DNA from: Treponema pedis
GTDB taxonomy: Bacteria; Spirochaetota; Spirochaetia; Treponematales; Treponemataceae
DNA length: 64,000 nucleotides
NCBI RefSeq assembly: GCF_017161325.1
Contig: NZ_CP045670.1
Span: 1,915,367 to 1,979,366 of the forward strand
Reading direction: 5' to 3'
Both the position numbers and the translations under genes were made by a program. Shown piece by piece: positions 1-10,306 of the stretch; the first letter of the stretch is position 1, and the number at the start of each line of letters is the position of its first letter. Under the pieces are notes generated by a model. That model saw nothing but the letters and a program-made list of their open reading frames with translations. It was not told where the DNA came from and searched no databases.

Positions 1-122
1 GTGTATCCTTCTGCAATGGAAAAATACTCTCCGTATAAATTTTCTTTAATTCCTTCCGGAAAAATATTAGGCTGAGGTAAAACAAGAAACAATAAAACAA
101 AATAACAAATAAATCTTTTCAT
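1..122 (-). CDS. Secreted protein, N-terminal part only
   Basis: The first 40 codons of a gene that runs off the left edge. It starts MKRFICYF and continues with a hydrophobic stretch ending near LPQPNIFPEG, which looks like a signal peptide, so the product is probably exported. The ATG lies 13 bases after the upp stop, preceded by a weak GGAAAAG, so the two genes are probably co-transcribed. Too little is visible to name a family. Confidence 0.6.
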   Translation of the reverse strand, partial: MKRFICYFVLLFLVLPQPNIFPEGIKENLYGEYFSIAEGY

Positions 123-135
123 AATACTTTTCCGT

Positions 136-1196
136 TCAATTTCCAAGTACCGTTTTTTCTATTTGGCGAAGCTGCGAGCGGTAAAGGCCCGAAATATTGG
201 ACCCGTAATCCGCCAAAAGCTGAATTATATTGCGCGGATATTCGGATGTGTCCTTTCCGTTTATTCTGTCGCCCGCGTCTCCTAAGCCCGGCATTATATA
301 GGCATCGCCGTTTAAAACGGGGTCCATCCAAAGAGTGTACAAGGTGCAATTATCCAATGCCCGTACAATACGTAAAGCTCCTTTTAATGCGGAAATTACA
401 TGAAAACAGCTTATGGATTTTGGCCGTACTCCGAGTTTTCTTAAATGTTTAACGACGGTTACTAAACTGCCTCCTGTAGCATTCATAGGGTCCGCAAAAA
501 TTAAATCTTTTCCGTCCAAGTCGTTTAAATTAAAATATGATTTATCCAAATCTAAAATATATTGCATATCGCTTTCTTTTTTGGAATCGTCGCGCTTAAT
601 CTTAAAAAGAGCAAAGGGGGTTACATATCCGTGAGAAGAATATTCTTCAATTTCTTTTGAAAGAATCATAGAAGGAAGAAGAGCGCCTCTAAGCATAACA
701 CACATCACCGCATTTTCTATTTTATAATCTATATCGGATATTTTATGAACGGCATAATTTTGAACGGGATTAGTTACGGGGGTTTTAACTACAAGATAAT
801 TTTTTTTATCGTTTTGCTGACCCTTATATGCAAGTTTAAAAAGCATTTCAAAAGACCGCTGCGTATAATATAAAAACTCACTGTGTTCCGTTTTTACCGA
901 ACGAAGTTTTGCAATAACGCGTGATGCTTCCGCATGATTTTCATGTTCGGTATCGAAAGAATATATTTTCAACTGGGGAATATCTTTGCAAATATCCTGC
1001 ATAAGCTGCCCCATTTCATTATACAGCTTTATAATCTCCGAATTGGCTTTTGTTTTTTTTCACCTTTTTCGGTTTCCAAAATAGAAAAACAATTCATTGC
1101 TTTAGTATAAAGCTCATTCATTTCATGCAGATTATTAACATCATCTTCGGTTAAATACCCGTCAAGAGCCTCAGCTCCCATAACAACTTTTCCCAT
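136..1196 (-). CDS. upp: Uracil phosphoribosyltransferase-like protein, frameshifted in an 8-T run
   Basis: Likely converts uracil and PRPP to UMP (pyrimidine salvage, cytoplasm). The PRPP loop DPMNATGGS (about residue 236) and the uracil-site motif PGLGDAGDR (about residue 303) are diagnostic of UPRT. At about 353 residues after frame correction it is much longer than the usual 208; the extra part is N-terminal, a feature to confirm against other spirochaetes. The ATG at 1196 has GGGAG five bases upstream. Its frame meets a stop near 1030 unless one base is added to the T run at 1053-1060; downstream the frame is open for 292 codons. The indel is probably a sequence error, since the rest is intact. 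Confidence 0.8.
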
Positions 1197-1288
1197 AAAA
1201 ACTCCCGTTAAAGTACGCGGAAAGTATAAAACAAAGCGGTTAAAAATTCAAGAGATTAAATTACAAAGTTTTTCTTTATCTCAACATC

Positions 1289-1317
1289 TTGACAATATAT
1301 ATAAAAAGATAAATAAT
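1289..1317 (+). promoter_or_regulatory. Sigma-70-like promoter of kbl
   Basis: TTGACA at 1289, a 17-base spacer and AATAAT at 1312. It leaves a leader of about 50 bases before the kbl ATG, which has its own Shine-Dalgarno sequence. Confidence 0.55.
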
Positions 1318-1371
1318 AACAAAACGGAAGTTCATTAAAAAGATTTCCGTACCATATTTTAGGGGGAAACT

Positions 1372-2559
1372 ATGTCTAATATTCATGATATGGAATTTTT
1401 ACAAAAAAAGGTTCAAGAATTAAAAGAACAGGGTTTATATAAGGAACTTGTAACTCTTGAAGGACCTAACGATGCCGAATGTATAATTAACGGAAAAAAG
1501 GTTATAAACCTTTCTTCAAATAATTATCTCGGTTTTGCAAATCACCCGCGGTTAAAAAAAGCGGCTATTGCCGCAATTGAAAAATACGGAGCGGGGGCAG
1601 GTGCCGTACGCCCGATTATCGGTAATATGAAAATACACGATGATTTGGAAAAGCTTTTAGCCGAATTTAAACGGGAAGAAGCGGTTTTAGCTTTTCAATC
1701 CGGGTTTAACTGCAATGCCGGTGTTATTCAAGCCGTTACCGATAAAGGAGACTTGATTATTTCCGACCAATTAAATCACGCTTCAATTATAGACGGTACA
1801 CGCCTTTCAAAAGCGGATAAGGCGGTTTTTCAGCATTCCGATATGGCGGACTTGGAAAAAGTTTTAAAAGAAAAAAGAAACGGTTATAATAATGTATTGA
1901 TTATTACGGACGGGGTTTTTTCTATGGACGGAGATATTGCAAACCTTCCGGGCATTGTAGAACTTGCGGAAAAATATAATTGTTTAACTTATGTAGATGA
2001 TGCCCATTCAAGCGGAGTTTTAGGTGAAAGCGGCCGAGGTTCTGTAGACCATTTTCATTTGCACGGCAGGGTAGATTTTGCAATGGGAACGCTTTCAAAA
2101 GCGATAGGCGTTGTCGGCGGATATGTTGCAGGGAAAAAAGTTACAATAGATTGGCTTAAAAATAGGGGCCGTCCGTTTTTATTCTCTACAGGACTTCCTC
2201 CGGCGGCGGTAGGAGCCGCAATCGAAGCCGTTAAAATGCTTATGGAATCTACGGAGTATACGGATAAACTTTGGGCAAATGCAAAGCATTTTAAGGAAGG
2301 CTTAGGAAAGCTGGGCTTTAATACCGGAAACAGCGAAACGCCGATTACACCCATTATAGTAGGCGATGAAGCTAAAACCTTGGAATTTTCTAAAAAACTT
2401 TTTGAAAACGGTCTTTTTTCAGGGCCTATTGTATTCCCGACAGTGCCTAAGGGAACCGGACGATTAAGATGTATGGTTACCGCAGGCCATTCCGTAGAAC
2501 AGCTTGACAGAGCGGTTAAGATTTGCGAAAAAGTCGGAAAAGATATGGGAATTATTTAA
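1372..2559 (+). CDS. kbl: Glycine C-acetyltransferase / 2-amino-3-ketobutyrate CoA ligase
   Basis: PLP-dependent alpha-oxoamine synthase family, 395 residues, the normal length. The likely reaction joins glycine and acetyl-CoA to 2-amino-3-oxobutyrate, or the reverse in threonine breakdown. Visible marks are the PLP-lysine motif TLSKAIG (Lys243), VDDAHSSG (about 208) and the family signature LSSNNYLGF near the N-terminus. AONS (BioF) is a close relative and cannot be fully excluded from motifs alone, but no biotin genes are nearby. The ATG at 1372 follows AGGGGGA by about six bases. No threonine dehydrogenase lies next to it, so the gene stands alone. Confidence 0.87.
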   Translation: MSNIHDMEFLQKKVQELKEQGLYKELVTLEGPNDAECIINGKKVINLSSNNYLGFANHPRLKKAAIAAIEKYGAGAGAVRPIIGNMKIHDDLEKLLAEFKREEAVLAFQSGFNCNAGVIQAVTDKGDLIISDQLNHASIIDGTRLSKADKAVFQHSDMADLEKVLKEKRNGYNNVLIITDGVFSMDGDIANLPGIVELAEKYNCLTYVDDAHSSGVLGESGRGSVDHFHLHGRVDFAMGTLSKAIGVVGGYVAGKKVTIDWLKNRGRPFLFSTGLPPAAVGAAIEAVKMLMESTEYTDKLWANAKHFKEGLGKLGFNTGNSETPITPIIVGDEAKTLEFSKKLFENGLFSGPIVFPTVPKGTGRLRCMVTAGHSVEQLDRAVKICEKVGKDMGII

Positions 2560-2862
2560 CCGTAATTGTAATTTTTTAAAACGGCAAACTTACTGCCTAT
2601 CCTGTAAGGCGGGGACTTTTAGGTCTCGCCTTACAGGATATTTCCGTATTTTTGCTTTAAGGCTTCCTCCTCACTTATTTCTTTCCGATTATTGACTTAA
2701 CAGACCTATACAAATAAACTTTTAAAAAAACGCTTGAAAAAAATATGAAAATATGGCATTATAAACAAAGATAGAGAAATATCTTGTCAAAACAACGGTA
2801 AATGCCGATTAACCGCCTTTTCGGCTATTATAAATTATTTTCTCTAAATTTGGAGTATGCTT
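2560..2862. other. Intergenic region between kbl and the rnfB-like gene
   Basis: About 300 bases without a gene. It holds the kbl terminator hairpin at its left end. A TATTAT at 2826-2831 could be the -10 of the rnfB-like gene, but I see no convincing -35 box. Nothing else is recognisable. Confidence 0.5.
2598..2640 (+). terminator. Stem-loop after kbl
   Basis: A near-perfect inverted repeat. TATCCTGTAAGGCG pairs with CGCCTTACAGGATA around a short loop. There is no clean T-run directly after it, so it may terminate weakly or protect the 3' end. Confidence 0.6.
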
Positions 2863-3715
2863 ATGAAAATTATTTTATTAACTTTGGCTGTATCTTTAAG
2901 CCTTTCTTTAGTATTGGGTTTTTTACTGGGAATATTTAAAAAAAATATTTTATGTAGAAACGGATAAAACGGTTGCGGCAGTTAGAGCTGTACTTCCGGG
3001 AGCGAATTGCGGTGCCTGCGGTTTTCCGGGCTGCGACGGATTTGCCGCTGCGGTTGCGGCGGGGGACGCCCCCGTAAACGGCTGCCCTGTAGGAGCCGCT
3101 CCCGTAGCTCAAGCCGTAGGAAAAATTATGGGTGTGGAAGCCTCCGCTTCCGCAAAGGTTGCCGTTTTAACCTGTCAGGGCTCTCACGAAGTATGTCTTG
3201 ATAAATGCGGATATGTAGGAATTAAAACTTGCAAGGCTGCAAAAATTTCTATAAACGGAACAAAGGAATGCGACTGGGGTTGTATAGGTTTAGGAGACTG
3301 CGAGTATTCCTGTCCCTTTGATGCAATTCATGTAAATAAGGCAAGCGGCTTACCTGAAGTGGATTACGAAAAATGTACAGGTTGCGGAGTATGTGTTGCC
3401 CAATGCCCGCAACATGTTTTATCTTTGATTTCCGCAGACTTAAAGGGAGCCCTTGCATTGTGCTCGTGCCGAAACCCGAAAAAGGCGCAAATAATGAAAA
3501 ACTGTAAGCGCGGCTGTATTAAATGCATGAAGTGCGAAAAAAACTGTCCTAAAGAAGCTATTAAAGTAATAAACGGAATTCCTGTCGTGGACTATTCTCT
3601 TTGTGATTCATGCAATAAATGTGTAGAAGGCTGCCCGACAAAGGTTTTAGTATTGGCGCAAAATAAAGTAACTTATTCTTCCTGTTCCGCATGCAGCGGC
3701 TGTAAAACCGCTTAA
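2863..3715 (+). CDS. RnfB-like iron-sulfur protein, frameshifted in an 8-A run
   Basis: About 283 residues after frame correction, the normal RnfB length. In order: an N-terminal membrane segment (residues 3-24), the RnfB four-cysteine cluster around CGACGFPGC (C49, C52, C57, then C74), and ferredoxin-type modules with CTGCGVC, CIKCMKC and CDSCNKC. RnfB carries electrons between ferredoxin and the membrane Rnf complex. None of rnfC, D, G, E or A is in the window. The ATG at 2863 has GGAG eight bases before it. The run of A at 2938-2945 has one base too many: with seven A the N-terminal frame joins the downstream frame exactly. The next gene, era, starts nine bases after the stop. Confidence 0.8.
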
Positions 3716-3724
3716 GGAGCAAGA

Positions 3725-4610
3725 ATGAAAAGCGGAATTGTTACGATTATAGGGCGACCCTCGGCCGGGAAATCCACTTTTTTTAAATACCGCCTGCGGT
3801 GAAAAGGTTTCCATTGTTTCGGCAATTCCGCAAACGACAAGAAATGCAATACGCGGTATTGTAAATACGGAAAAGGCTCAAATTGTTTTTATAGATACTC
3901 CTGGCTATCATACTTCCGAAAAAAAACTTAATTTAAAATTGCAGGAAATTGCAAAAACAAGACTTTCGGAAGCCGATGCGGTTTTATACCTGGTAGACCT
4001 TTCAAGGGAATTCGGAAGTGAAGAAGAAAGTATTTGCGGACTCTTAAAAGATGTTCAAAAAAGACTCGTTATAGGTTTAAATAAATCCGATACGGCAAAA
4101 GAAAAAGTTTATCAGCTGCAAGAAAAAATAACGTTTCATTTACCCGATACGCCTTTAAAAAATTTCTTTACGCTTTCAGCTTTAAAAAATACCGGGATAA
4201 ATGAAATCCTTTGTGCATTAACGGCCTTATTGCCTGAAGGAGAAGCCTTGTATCCGCCCGACTTTTATACCGACCAGGAAGTTATATTCCGCATTACGGA
4301 AATTATAAGGGAGCAGGCTATTTTTCATACCCGCGAAGAAATACCTCATGCGGTGTACGCAGGAGTTGAAGATGCCGAAATGCGGAAAAACGGAAAAGAA
4401 CTTTGGGTTAGAGCCTTTTTATACGTCGAACGTGAAAGTCAAAAGGCTATGGTAATAGGGAAGGGCGCCTCCGTAATAAAAAGCATAAGAATAAAATCTA
4501 TGGCCGAAATGCGGAAAATTTTTCCATATAAGGTACAGCTCGATTTACAAGTCCGCGTAAATAAAAATTGGCGGCAAAAAGAAAATATAATAAAAACCGT
4601 AACAAGCTGA
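3725..4610 (+). CDS. era: GTPase Era, frameshifted in a 7-T run
   Basis: Ribosome-associated GTPase needed for maturation of the 30S subunit and 16S rRNA. About 294 residues after frame correction, as expected. The P-loop GRPSAGKS lies at the N-terminus, followed by DTPG (G3), NKSD (G4) and a C-terminal KH-type RNA-binding domain containing VIGKGASVIKSI. The ATG at 3725 follows AAGGAG. The T run 3778-3784 is one base too long: six T restores GKSTFLNTACGEKVS, while seven gives a frame that must restart at 3939 without the P-loop. Because Era is normally essential, the indel is most likely an error in the sequence. Confidence 0.88.
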
Positions 4611-4651
4611 TTCCCCGTGAATTACCCGTTTTCATGTTAAAATCCAAGCCC

Positions 4652-4681
4652 TTGATTTTCTTCTTAATTATAATGTATACT
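4652..4681 (+). promoter_or_regulatory. Promoter of tex, placed for a leaderless mRNA
   Basis: TTGATT at 4652, 18 bases, TATACT at 4676. Only seven bases separate the -10 box from the ATG at 4689 and no Shine-Dalgarno sequence is present, so transcription would begin at or next to the start codon. Confidence 0.5.
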
Positions 4682-4688
4682 GAAAATT

Positions 4689-7090
4689 ATGGAATTTACC
4701 GAAGAATTTGTTGAAGGCCTTAAAGTAAATGAGGTCGATATTATGAAACGTATAGCGGAAGAGTTGAGTATAAAAACCGCTCAAGTTTCCGCAGTTATCA
4801 GCTTGGTTAATGAGGGCTGTACAATTCCCTTTATTTCGCGCTATAGAAAAGAAATGCACGGTTCACTTGATGAAGTTCAAGTTAAAGACTGCGACCGTCT
4901 TTTTAAATCCTATGTTAATTTGGAAACGCGCCGTCTTGAAATTGTACGCGGTATTTTTGCAGCCGGAAAACTTACCGAAAGCCTCTACGAAAATATTATA
5001 AAGGCAGCAACGCTTACGGAGCTTGAAGATATTTGGCTTCCGTTTAAAAAGAAAAAAAGACGCGCGGAATGCTTGCCGCAGAAAGAGGTCTGCAACCTCT
5101 TGCCGATTTAATGAAAGAATTGGAAGCCGTTCCTCTTGAAGAAAAGGCAAAAGAATTTATCGTTACAAATGCGGAAAACGAAGAACTTAACGTTCCTACG
5201 GCGGAAGAAGCTCTTGCAGGTGCGGCCGATATTATTGCCGAAGAAATTGCACAAGATACCGAAAACAGAAAAACAGTTCATTCGTATTTTATAAAAACAG
5301 GAAAGTTTGAAGTTAAGGGTATCGGAGATGAGGAAGCGGCAAAAACCTCAGTATATCAAATGTATTGGGAATATTCTGAAAATTTAAACGAAATAAAACC
5401 TCACAGAATTCTTGCCATTAACCGCGGAGAAAGGGAAGGAGCTCTCGAAGTAAAAATCGATGTAGACATTGATGAAGCTATCTCACTTTTACAAAACCGC
5501 TATGTACTTCATAATGATTACCATAAAGAAGCTATTGCAGACGGATTGGTTAGACTTTTAAGTCCCGCCGTTTTGCGCGAAATAAGGAGCGACTTGGCCG
5601 AAAATGCCGATGAACACGGAATAAATATTTTCAGTGAAAACTTAAAACATCTTTTAATGACACAGCCTATCAAGGGAACCCGTGTTTTAGGTGTTGACCC
5701 GGGTATCCGCACTGGAACAAAATGTGCGGCCTTAGACTCTACCGGAAAATATTTAGGTTCATTTGTAATTTTTCAGCATAAGGCCGATGAAGCAAAATCG
5801 GCAATTGCCGAAGCCGTTAAAAAATATAATGTTCAGTTAATTGCAGTAGGAAACGGAACCGGTTCCCATGAGGTACAGGAAATAGTTTCTTCAGTAATAA
5901 AAGAAACGTGCCCTTCGGTTTTATTTACGGTTGTAGATGAAGACGGAGCTTCGGTGTATTCTGCAGGTGATGTCGCCCGCGAAGAATTCCCCGATTTGGA
6001 TTTGACTATACGGGGTGCCATTTCAATAGGAAGGCGGTTACAGGACCCTCTTGCGGAACTTGTAAAAATCGACCCTAAATCAATCGGAGTCGGGTTATAT
6101 CAACATGACTTAAATCAAAAAAAATTAAGCGAAGAGCTTGATTCGGTAGTAAGCTCTGTAGTAAACAGGGTAGGCGTAAATTTAAATACTGCAAGCGCCT
6201 CTCTTTTAAAATATGTTTCAGGTGTAAGTTCATCTCTTGCAAAAAAAATAGTTGCACATCGTGAAAACGAAGGAATTTTTACCGACCGTGAACAGTTAAA
6301 AAAATTAAGCGGAATGGGGCCTAAAACTTTTGAGCAATGTGCAGGTTTTTTAAAAATTCCGGAAAGCGAAAATCCTTTGGACAATTCTTGGGTTCACCCT
6401 GAAAACTACGAAGCGGGAAAAATTATCTATGAAGTTGTTCATAAAAACGAAGAAGTGTCTGGAGAGCTGCGAGGAGAAATAAAACAAAAATACAATATCG
6501 GAGATGCAACTATCTCGGATATTATTGAAGAACTTAAAAAGCCCAACCGGGATCCGCGTGAAGATTGTCCCAAGCCTATTATGCAGCAAGGCGTTTTGCA
6601 GTTTGAAGATTTAAAAGTCGGAATGACGGTAAAGGGAAAAATTAAAAATGTTGTAGACTTCGGTGCCTTTGTCGATTTGGGAATTAAGGAAACGGCTCTT
6701 TTACATATTTCCGAAATGAGCGATAAATTCATTGCAGACCCCCTTGATGCGGTAAAAGTAGGAGATATTGTTGAGTGTAAAATTATTGCCCTTGATGAAA
6801 CGCGCCGCAGAATTTCTTTAAGCAGAAAAACCGAATCGGGAAGTGAAAAACTTACCGCAAAGCAAAAAGCGGAAGTAAAAAAACTTGTTATTAAAACAAA
6901 AGACGGAAAAAGTGTAACCGTAAAATCCGTTTCCGGTAAACCCGCTGAAAGGAACGCTTCACCGCCTTTAATACAAGGAGAAAAAAATCCCGCTTTACGC
7001 AAGGATAGAAGTCTTGCCGAAGGCCGCTCAAAAAAAGACGATGACGGAACTAAGTATAATCCTTTTGCAGTTTTATTAAAAAATAAATAA
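4689..7090 (+). CDS. tex: Tex-family RNA-binding protein (YqgF-like, HhH and S1 domains), frameshifted
   Basis: About 800 residues after frame correction. The order is the Tex N-terminal helical region (IPFISRYRKE), a YqgF/RNase H-like domain (GVDPGIRTG), helix-hairpin-helix repeats (LNTASASLLKYVSG, then LSGMGPKTFEQ) and a C-terminal S1 domain (GMTVKGKIKNVVDFGAFVDLG). Tex proteins bind nucleic acid and affect transcription and ribosome function. The A run 5052-5058 lacks one base: with eight A, the PFKKKK segment continues into the MLAAERGLQPLADL segment. Two starts are possible. ATG 4689 fits the promoter immediately upstream; ATG 4743 (MKRIAEEL) has a GAGG before it and matches the usual N-terminus. 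I prefer 4689, with moderate certainty. Confidence 0.88.
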
Positions 7091-7109
7091 TTTTATCCGT
7101 ATAAATTTA

Positions 7110-7145
7110 AAAACCTTCCGATTGTTTTTACAATCGGAAGGTTTT
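7110..7145. terminator. Bidirectional terminator between tex and the M42 peptidase
   Basis: A perfect 15-base inverted repeat, AAAACCTTCCGATTG and its complement, around TTTTTA. The A and T ends of the stem give a U-run for both directions. It sits between convergent genes. Confidence 0.85.
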
Positions 7146-7148
7146 ATT

Positions 7149-8243
7149 TTAAAACTGCGAAATATATCCCATCAAAAGTAAAATTGTATTTTCAAGTCCT
7201 TTTTTATGAATGCGCTCATATCCGTGCGAGGCCGCAACTCCCGTGCCTATAAGAGCATGGCGATAATCGTAACCTGCGTGCAGAGCTGCGGAAGCATCGG
7301 AGCCGTAAAAAGGATAAATATCCACTGCAAAATTTAAATCCATTTCTTTTGCAACGTTTATCAGTTCTGTCGTAAATTCGTAATTATAAGGCCCTGAAGA
7401 ATCTTTTGCGCAAATTGAAACCGTATATTCATCGGTATCAAGGTCGCTTCCTACAACACCCATATCTACGGCAAGCATATCGGTTATACCTTCCGGATGT
7501 CCTGCAGAAGCACCGTGTCCTATTTCTTCATAATTAGTGAACATAATATAAGTTTTACGTTTCAGTTTTAAACGGCCCGCCGCCGCTTCTTCAGCAAGGT
7601 AAATAAGCATAGCGCAGCTTGCCTTATCATCCAAATGCCGGCTTTTTAAAAAACCGTCTCCTGATTTACGGGCAAGGGATTCTATTGAAACGATATCGCC
7701 GGCCATAATACCTAATTTTTCCACATCTTCACGTGATTTTACAATCTCATCAAGAACCAATTCCATAGTGGAATCATCTCGCTTACTTTCGTTTATTTCC
7801 CTGGAAGCGTGAACGGCAGGTTCGGTAAGCCTAATAGTTCCTTCATATTTTTTTCCGCTGCGCGTAATAACGGTTACGTTTGATTGCTCCACATAATTAT
7901 ACGGATACCCTCCGCAAAGCGAAGTACGTAAGCGTCCTGACGATTTAATATGACGAACAAAAAGACCTAACGTATCTATATGAGCGGAAAGAAGTATTGC
8001 ATTATCTCCTTTTTTCCCGCTGTACGGTTCGGCATTTTTATTAAGCTCACAAATAACGGCACCCTTGTTTGTGAGCCATGGCTTAAAGCCTAAATCTTTT
8101 AAACGCCGTATCACATAATTTGCGGCCTCGCAAGTATAACCTGTAGGGCTTGGAATATTGCATATAGTAATAATTTCATTCATTACCTTATCGGAATCAT
8201 TTTCAACTAAGGTTTTAAGTTCCGCAATTTTATTTTTTTCCAT
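7149..8243 (-). CDS. M42-family metallo-aminopeptidase
   Basis: Cytoplasmic zinc (or cobalt) aminopeptidase, 364 residues, normal for the family. Ligand and catalytic motifs are in order: AHID (H88, D90), SRHLDDKAS (D205, D206), YEEIGHGA (E239, E240), the Asp in AVDMGVVG (about 260) and a late ASHGYER histidine. M42 enzymes form large tetrahedral assemblies that trim oligopeptides. The peptide specificity (glutamyl, leucyl or other) cannot be read from the sequence. The gene stands alone, with its own promoter and a shared terminator. In a treponeme that lives on host peptides a strong peptidase set is expected. Confidence 0.82.
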   Translation of the reverse strand: MEKNKIAELKTLVENDSDKVMNEIITICNIPSPTGYTCEAANYVIRRLKDLGFKPWLTNKGAVICELNKNAEPYSGKKGDNAILLSAHIDTLGLFVRHIKSSGRLRTSLCGGYPYNYVEQSNVTVITRSGKKYEGTIRLTEPAVHASREINESKRDDSTMELVLDEIVKSREDVEKLGIMAGDIVSIESLARKSGDGFLKSRHLDDKASCAMLIYLAEEAAAGRLKLKRKTYIMFTNYEEIGHGASAGHPEGITDMLAVDMGVVGSDLDTDEYTVSICAKDSSGPYNYEFTTELINVAKEMDLNFAVDIYPFYGSDASAALHAGYDYRHALIGTGVAASHGYERIHKKGLENTILLLMGYISQF

Positions 8244-8287
8244 ATTTAATCCTTTTAAATTTAAATTTTTAAAATATTTAATGCTTA

Positions 8288-8316
8288 AAGATATTATAAA
8301 TTATGACAGCTGTCAA
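8288..8316 (-). promoter_or_regulatory. Promoter of the M42 peptidase
   Basis: On the minus strand TTGACA (8311-8316), a 17-base spacer and TATCTT (8288-8293). The -35 box is part of a GACAGCTGTC palindrome, a possible operator though its role is unknown. Confidence 0.6.
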
Positions 8317-8402
8317 GCGGCTGTTAAGCGGTTTATAATCGAGGAATTGACCTAACCCGAATTATCTAGAAAAAAGGGCGGGGCAGGGAAGTCTGTTTTA
8401 AA

Positions 8403-8432
8403 AAGGCTAATCCTAAAAATAGGATTAGCCTT
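8403..8432 (-). terminator. Terminator of the malic enzyme gene
   Basis: AAGGCTAATCCTA and its perfect complement enclose four A. On the minus strand the stem is followed by a run of T, giving a standard intrinsic terminator just after the malic enzyme stop. Confidence 0.8.
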
Positions 8433-8445
8433 ATACCTTTGAAAT

Positions 8446-9948
8446 TTACTTTCTGTTTTTTTGAATTTGTTCGATTGCGTATTCCAATGCTTTTTGATAA
8501 AGTTCTTGGGGAGGTTCTTTGATATAATCTTTATCCATTAAAAGTTTTGCAATTTCACGGCTTGCCTTTATATCTTTTTTTGCGGCTTCGTAAGCTTCTT
8601 CCCAAGTCATTGTCACACGGGCTAAACCTTCTTCAATTGCCTGCATTGCAACATCGGCAGCTTCTACGGCAAATACATCTTCATCTTCCATTGTAACTAC
8701 AATATTATCGGGTGTAATTCCTTTTTTCTCGGAATAATCTGCAATTGAGTGCGAACAGCGTATTGCCATTCCGTCGGAAATCTTTTTAGCTCTAACCAAT
8801 AAAGCGCCTTTTAAGATTCCGGGGAAGCAAACCGAGTTGTTAATTTGGTTCGGAAAGTCGCCTCGTCCGGTACCTACTATAAAAGCACCGGCGGCCTTTG
8901 CTTCATGCGGCCAGATTTCAGGAATGGGATTTGCACAGGTACAGGTAAACACAATCGCATTTTTATTCATAGAAGCTACTTGTTCTTTTGTTACCGTATT
9001 GGGACCGGGTTTTGAAAGAGCAATTAAAACATCCGCACCCTTCATAGCCTCTTCAAAAGTTTTTATTTTTTGAGGATTTGTCTGCATACAAAGTTCCCAC
9101 TTTCGATAATAGCGGGTATCGGCTTCAATATCCTTTCTGTCGGAATGTAAGGCTCCTGCGGAATCGCAAATTATCATATTTTCAGGCTTTCCTCCGTCAG
9201 CCAAAATAAGGCGCGCGATAGTTGTATTGGAAGCGCCGGCTCCCAAAAGAACTATTTTGCAGTCCGAAATATTTTTCTTTGCGAGTTTTAAAGCATTTAA
9301 AAGACCTGCAAGTGTTATACAGGCAGTTCCTTGAGCATCGTCATGCCATACAGGGATATCGCAAACCTCGCGCAAGGTATCCAATACCTTAAAGCAATCC
9401 GGCTGCTGTATATCCTCAAGATTTACCGCTCCTACGGAAGGCTCAAGCATTCTGACAAAATCAATTATTTTGTCGGGGTCATGTTTTCCGGCTTTTACAC
9501 TTCGGCGGTTTTCTTCATCCACACGCGCAATGGAATCAATACAAAGAGGGTATGCGTCAACACCGCCTAAATACTTCATAAGCATACACTTTCCTTCCAT
9601 AACACCTAAGCCGCCGGGCGGAGTGCAGTCGCCGTCTCCCAAAACCCGTGTAGAATCGCTTACAACCGCTACCAAGTTGCCTTTGTTGGAAAGAGCAAAT
9701 GAAACCTCATTATCATCGCGAATTGAAGTGGAAACTGCCGAAACGCCGGGTGTATACCAAACGTTAAACCAGTTAAATCCGTATAAACCGCATTTCGGAA
9801 CGGTTTGTAATTTTCCGCCGTAAAAACTGTGTGTAAGAACCGACAGTTTTTTTAAAAAATGCGTTTTCGCGAGAGCCTTTTCATCATCCGTAAAATCGGA
9901 CGGGAATAATTCTGTGATGGAGTTCAACTCCTTATTTATGGACTTCAT
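8446..9948 (-). CDS. NAD(P)-dependent malic enzyme
   Basis: Oxidative decarboxylation of malate to pyruvate and CO2, yielding NAD(P)H. The N-terminal malic domain holds YTPGVSAV and VVSDSTRVLGDGD; the dinucleotide-binding domain begins near HDDAQGTACITLAG and contains VLLGAGASNTT. At 500 residues it is longer than the roughly 400-residue small bacterial enzymes and lacks any phosphotransacetylase tail. The NAD or NADP preference cannot be settled. The gene stands alone, and the ATG has no Shine-Dalgarno sequence but a promoter seven bases upstream. Confidence 0.87.
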   Translation of the reverse strand: MKSINKELNSITELFPSDFTDDEKALAKTHFLKKLSVLTHSFYGGKLQTVPKCGLYGFNWFNVWYTPGVSAVSTSIRDDNEVSFALSNKGNLVAVVSDSTRVLGDGDCTPPGGLGVMEGKCMLMKYLGGVDAYPLCIDSIARVDEENRRSVKAGKHDPDKIIDFVRMLEPSVGAVNLEDIQQPDCFKVLDTLREVCDIPVWHDDAQGTACITLAGLLNALKLAKKNISDCKIVLLGAGASNTTIARLILADGGKPENMIICDSAGALHSDRKDIEADTRYYRKWELCMQTNPQKIKTFEEAMKGADVLIALSKPGPNTVTKEQVASMNKNAIVFTCTCANPIPEIWPHEAKAAGAFIVGTGRGDFPNQINNSVCFPGILKGALLVRAKKISDGMAIRCSHSIADYSEKKGITPDNIVVTMEDEDVFAVEAADVAMQAIEEGLARVTMTWEEAYEAAKKDIKASREIAKLLMDKDYIKEPPQELYQKALEYAIEQIQKNRK

Positions 9949-9955
9949 ACTTTAA

Positions 9956-9984
9956 ATATTACCATACAGTTAAAAATTTATCAA
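9956..9984 (-). promoter_or_regulatory. Promoter of malic enzyme, placed for a leaderless mRNA
   Basis: Minus strand TTGATA (9979-9984), 17 bases, TAATAT (9956-9961), then seven bases to the ATG at 9948. No ribosome binding site lies between. Confidence 0.55.
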
Positions 9985-10306
9985 GAGAGAGTTTTAAGTT
10001 AATTTTAAATTTTATACGAAAAAAAAATTATCAAGTGAAAAATTAAGAAAAAAGAAGAGAAGAGGTTTGTCTTTTTTTGGAAAGCGGGGAAAACAACTCA
10101 TATTTATTATAAGGATTATTATATTTTATAATTTTAGTATAAAAAATAATACATAATGATATTTTATATAAGGTTATTGGAGAGTTCGTTTACATTTAAA
10201 GCAATCTAAAAAACATAAAGGTTCTTCAGTTAAAAATTATAAACACGGCAGAAGTAGACGGAACATACATTATCGGAAGTTTTTTATATATAAAAATTAT
10301 ATGATT
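9985..10306. other. Very A/T-rich intergenic region
   Basis: Over 300 bases with no supportable gene on either strand. The sequence is rich in short A and T runs. Short open stretches near 10200-10300 carry no start with a ribosome binding site, and I could not tie them to a family. Confidence 0.5.

Noticed and set aside
9470-9823. Open reading frame of 117 codons opposite malic enzyme
   Set aside because: It is the antisense shadow of a well-supported gene, with no ribosome binding site and no family match.
10200-10300. Short open stretch reading AEVDGTYIIG as a possible transposase (IS1595-type) remnant
   Set aside because: The similarity is only a few residues, no flanking repeats or zinc-ribbon part are seen, and the area is very A/T-rich.
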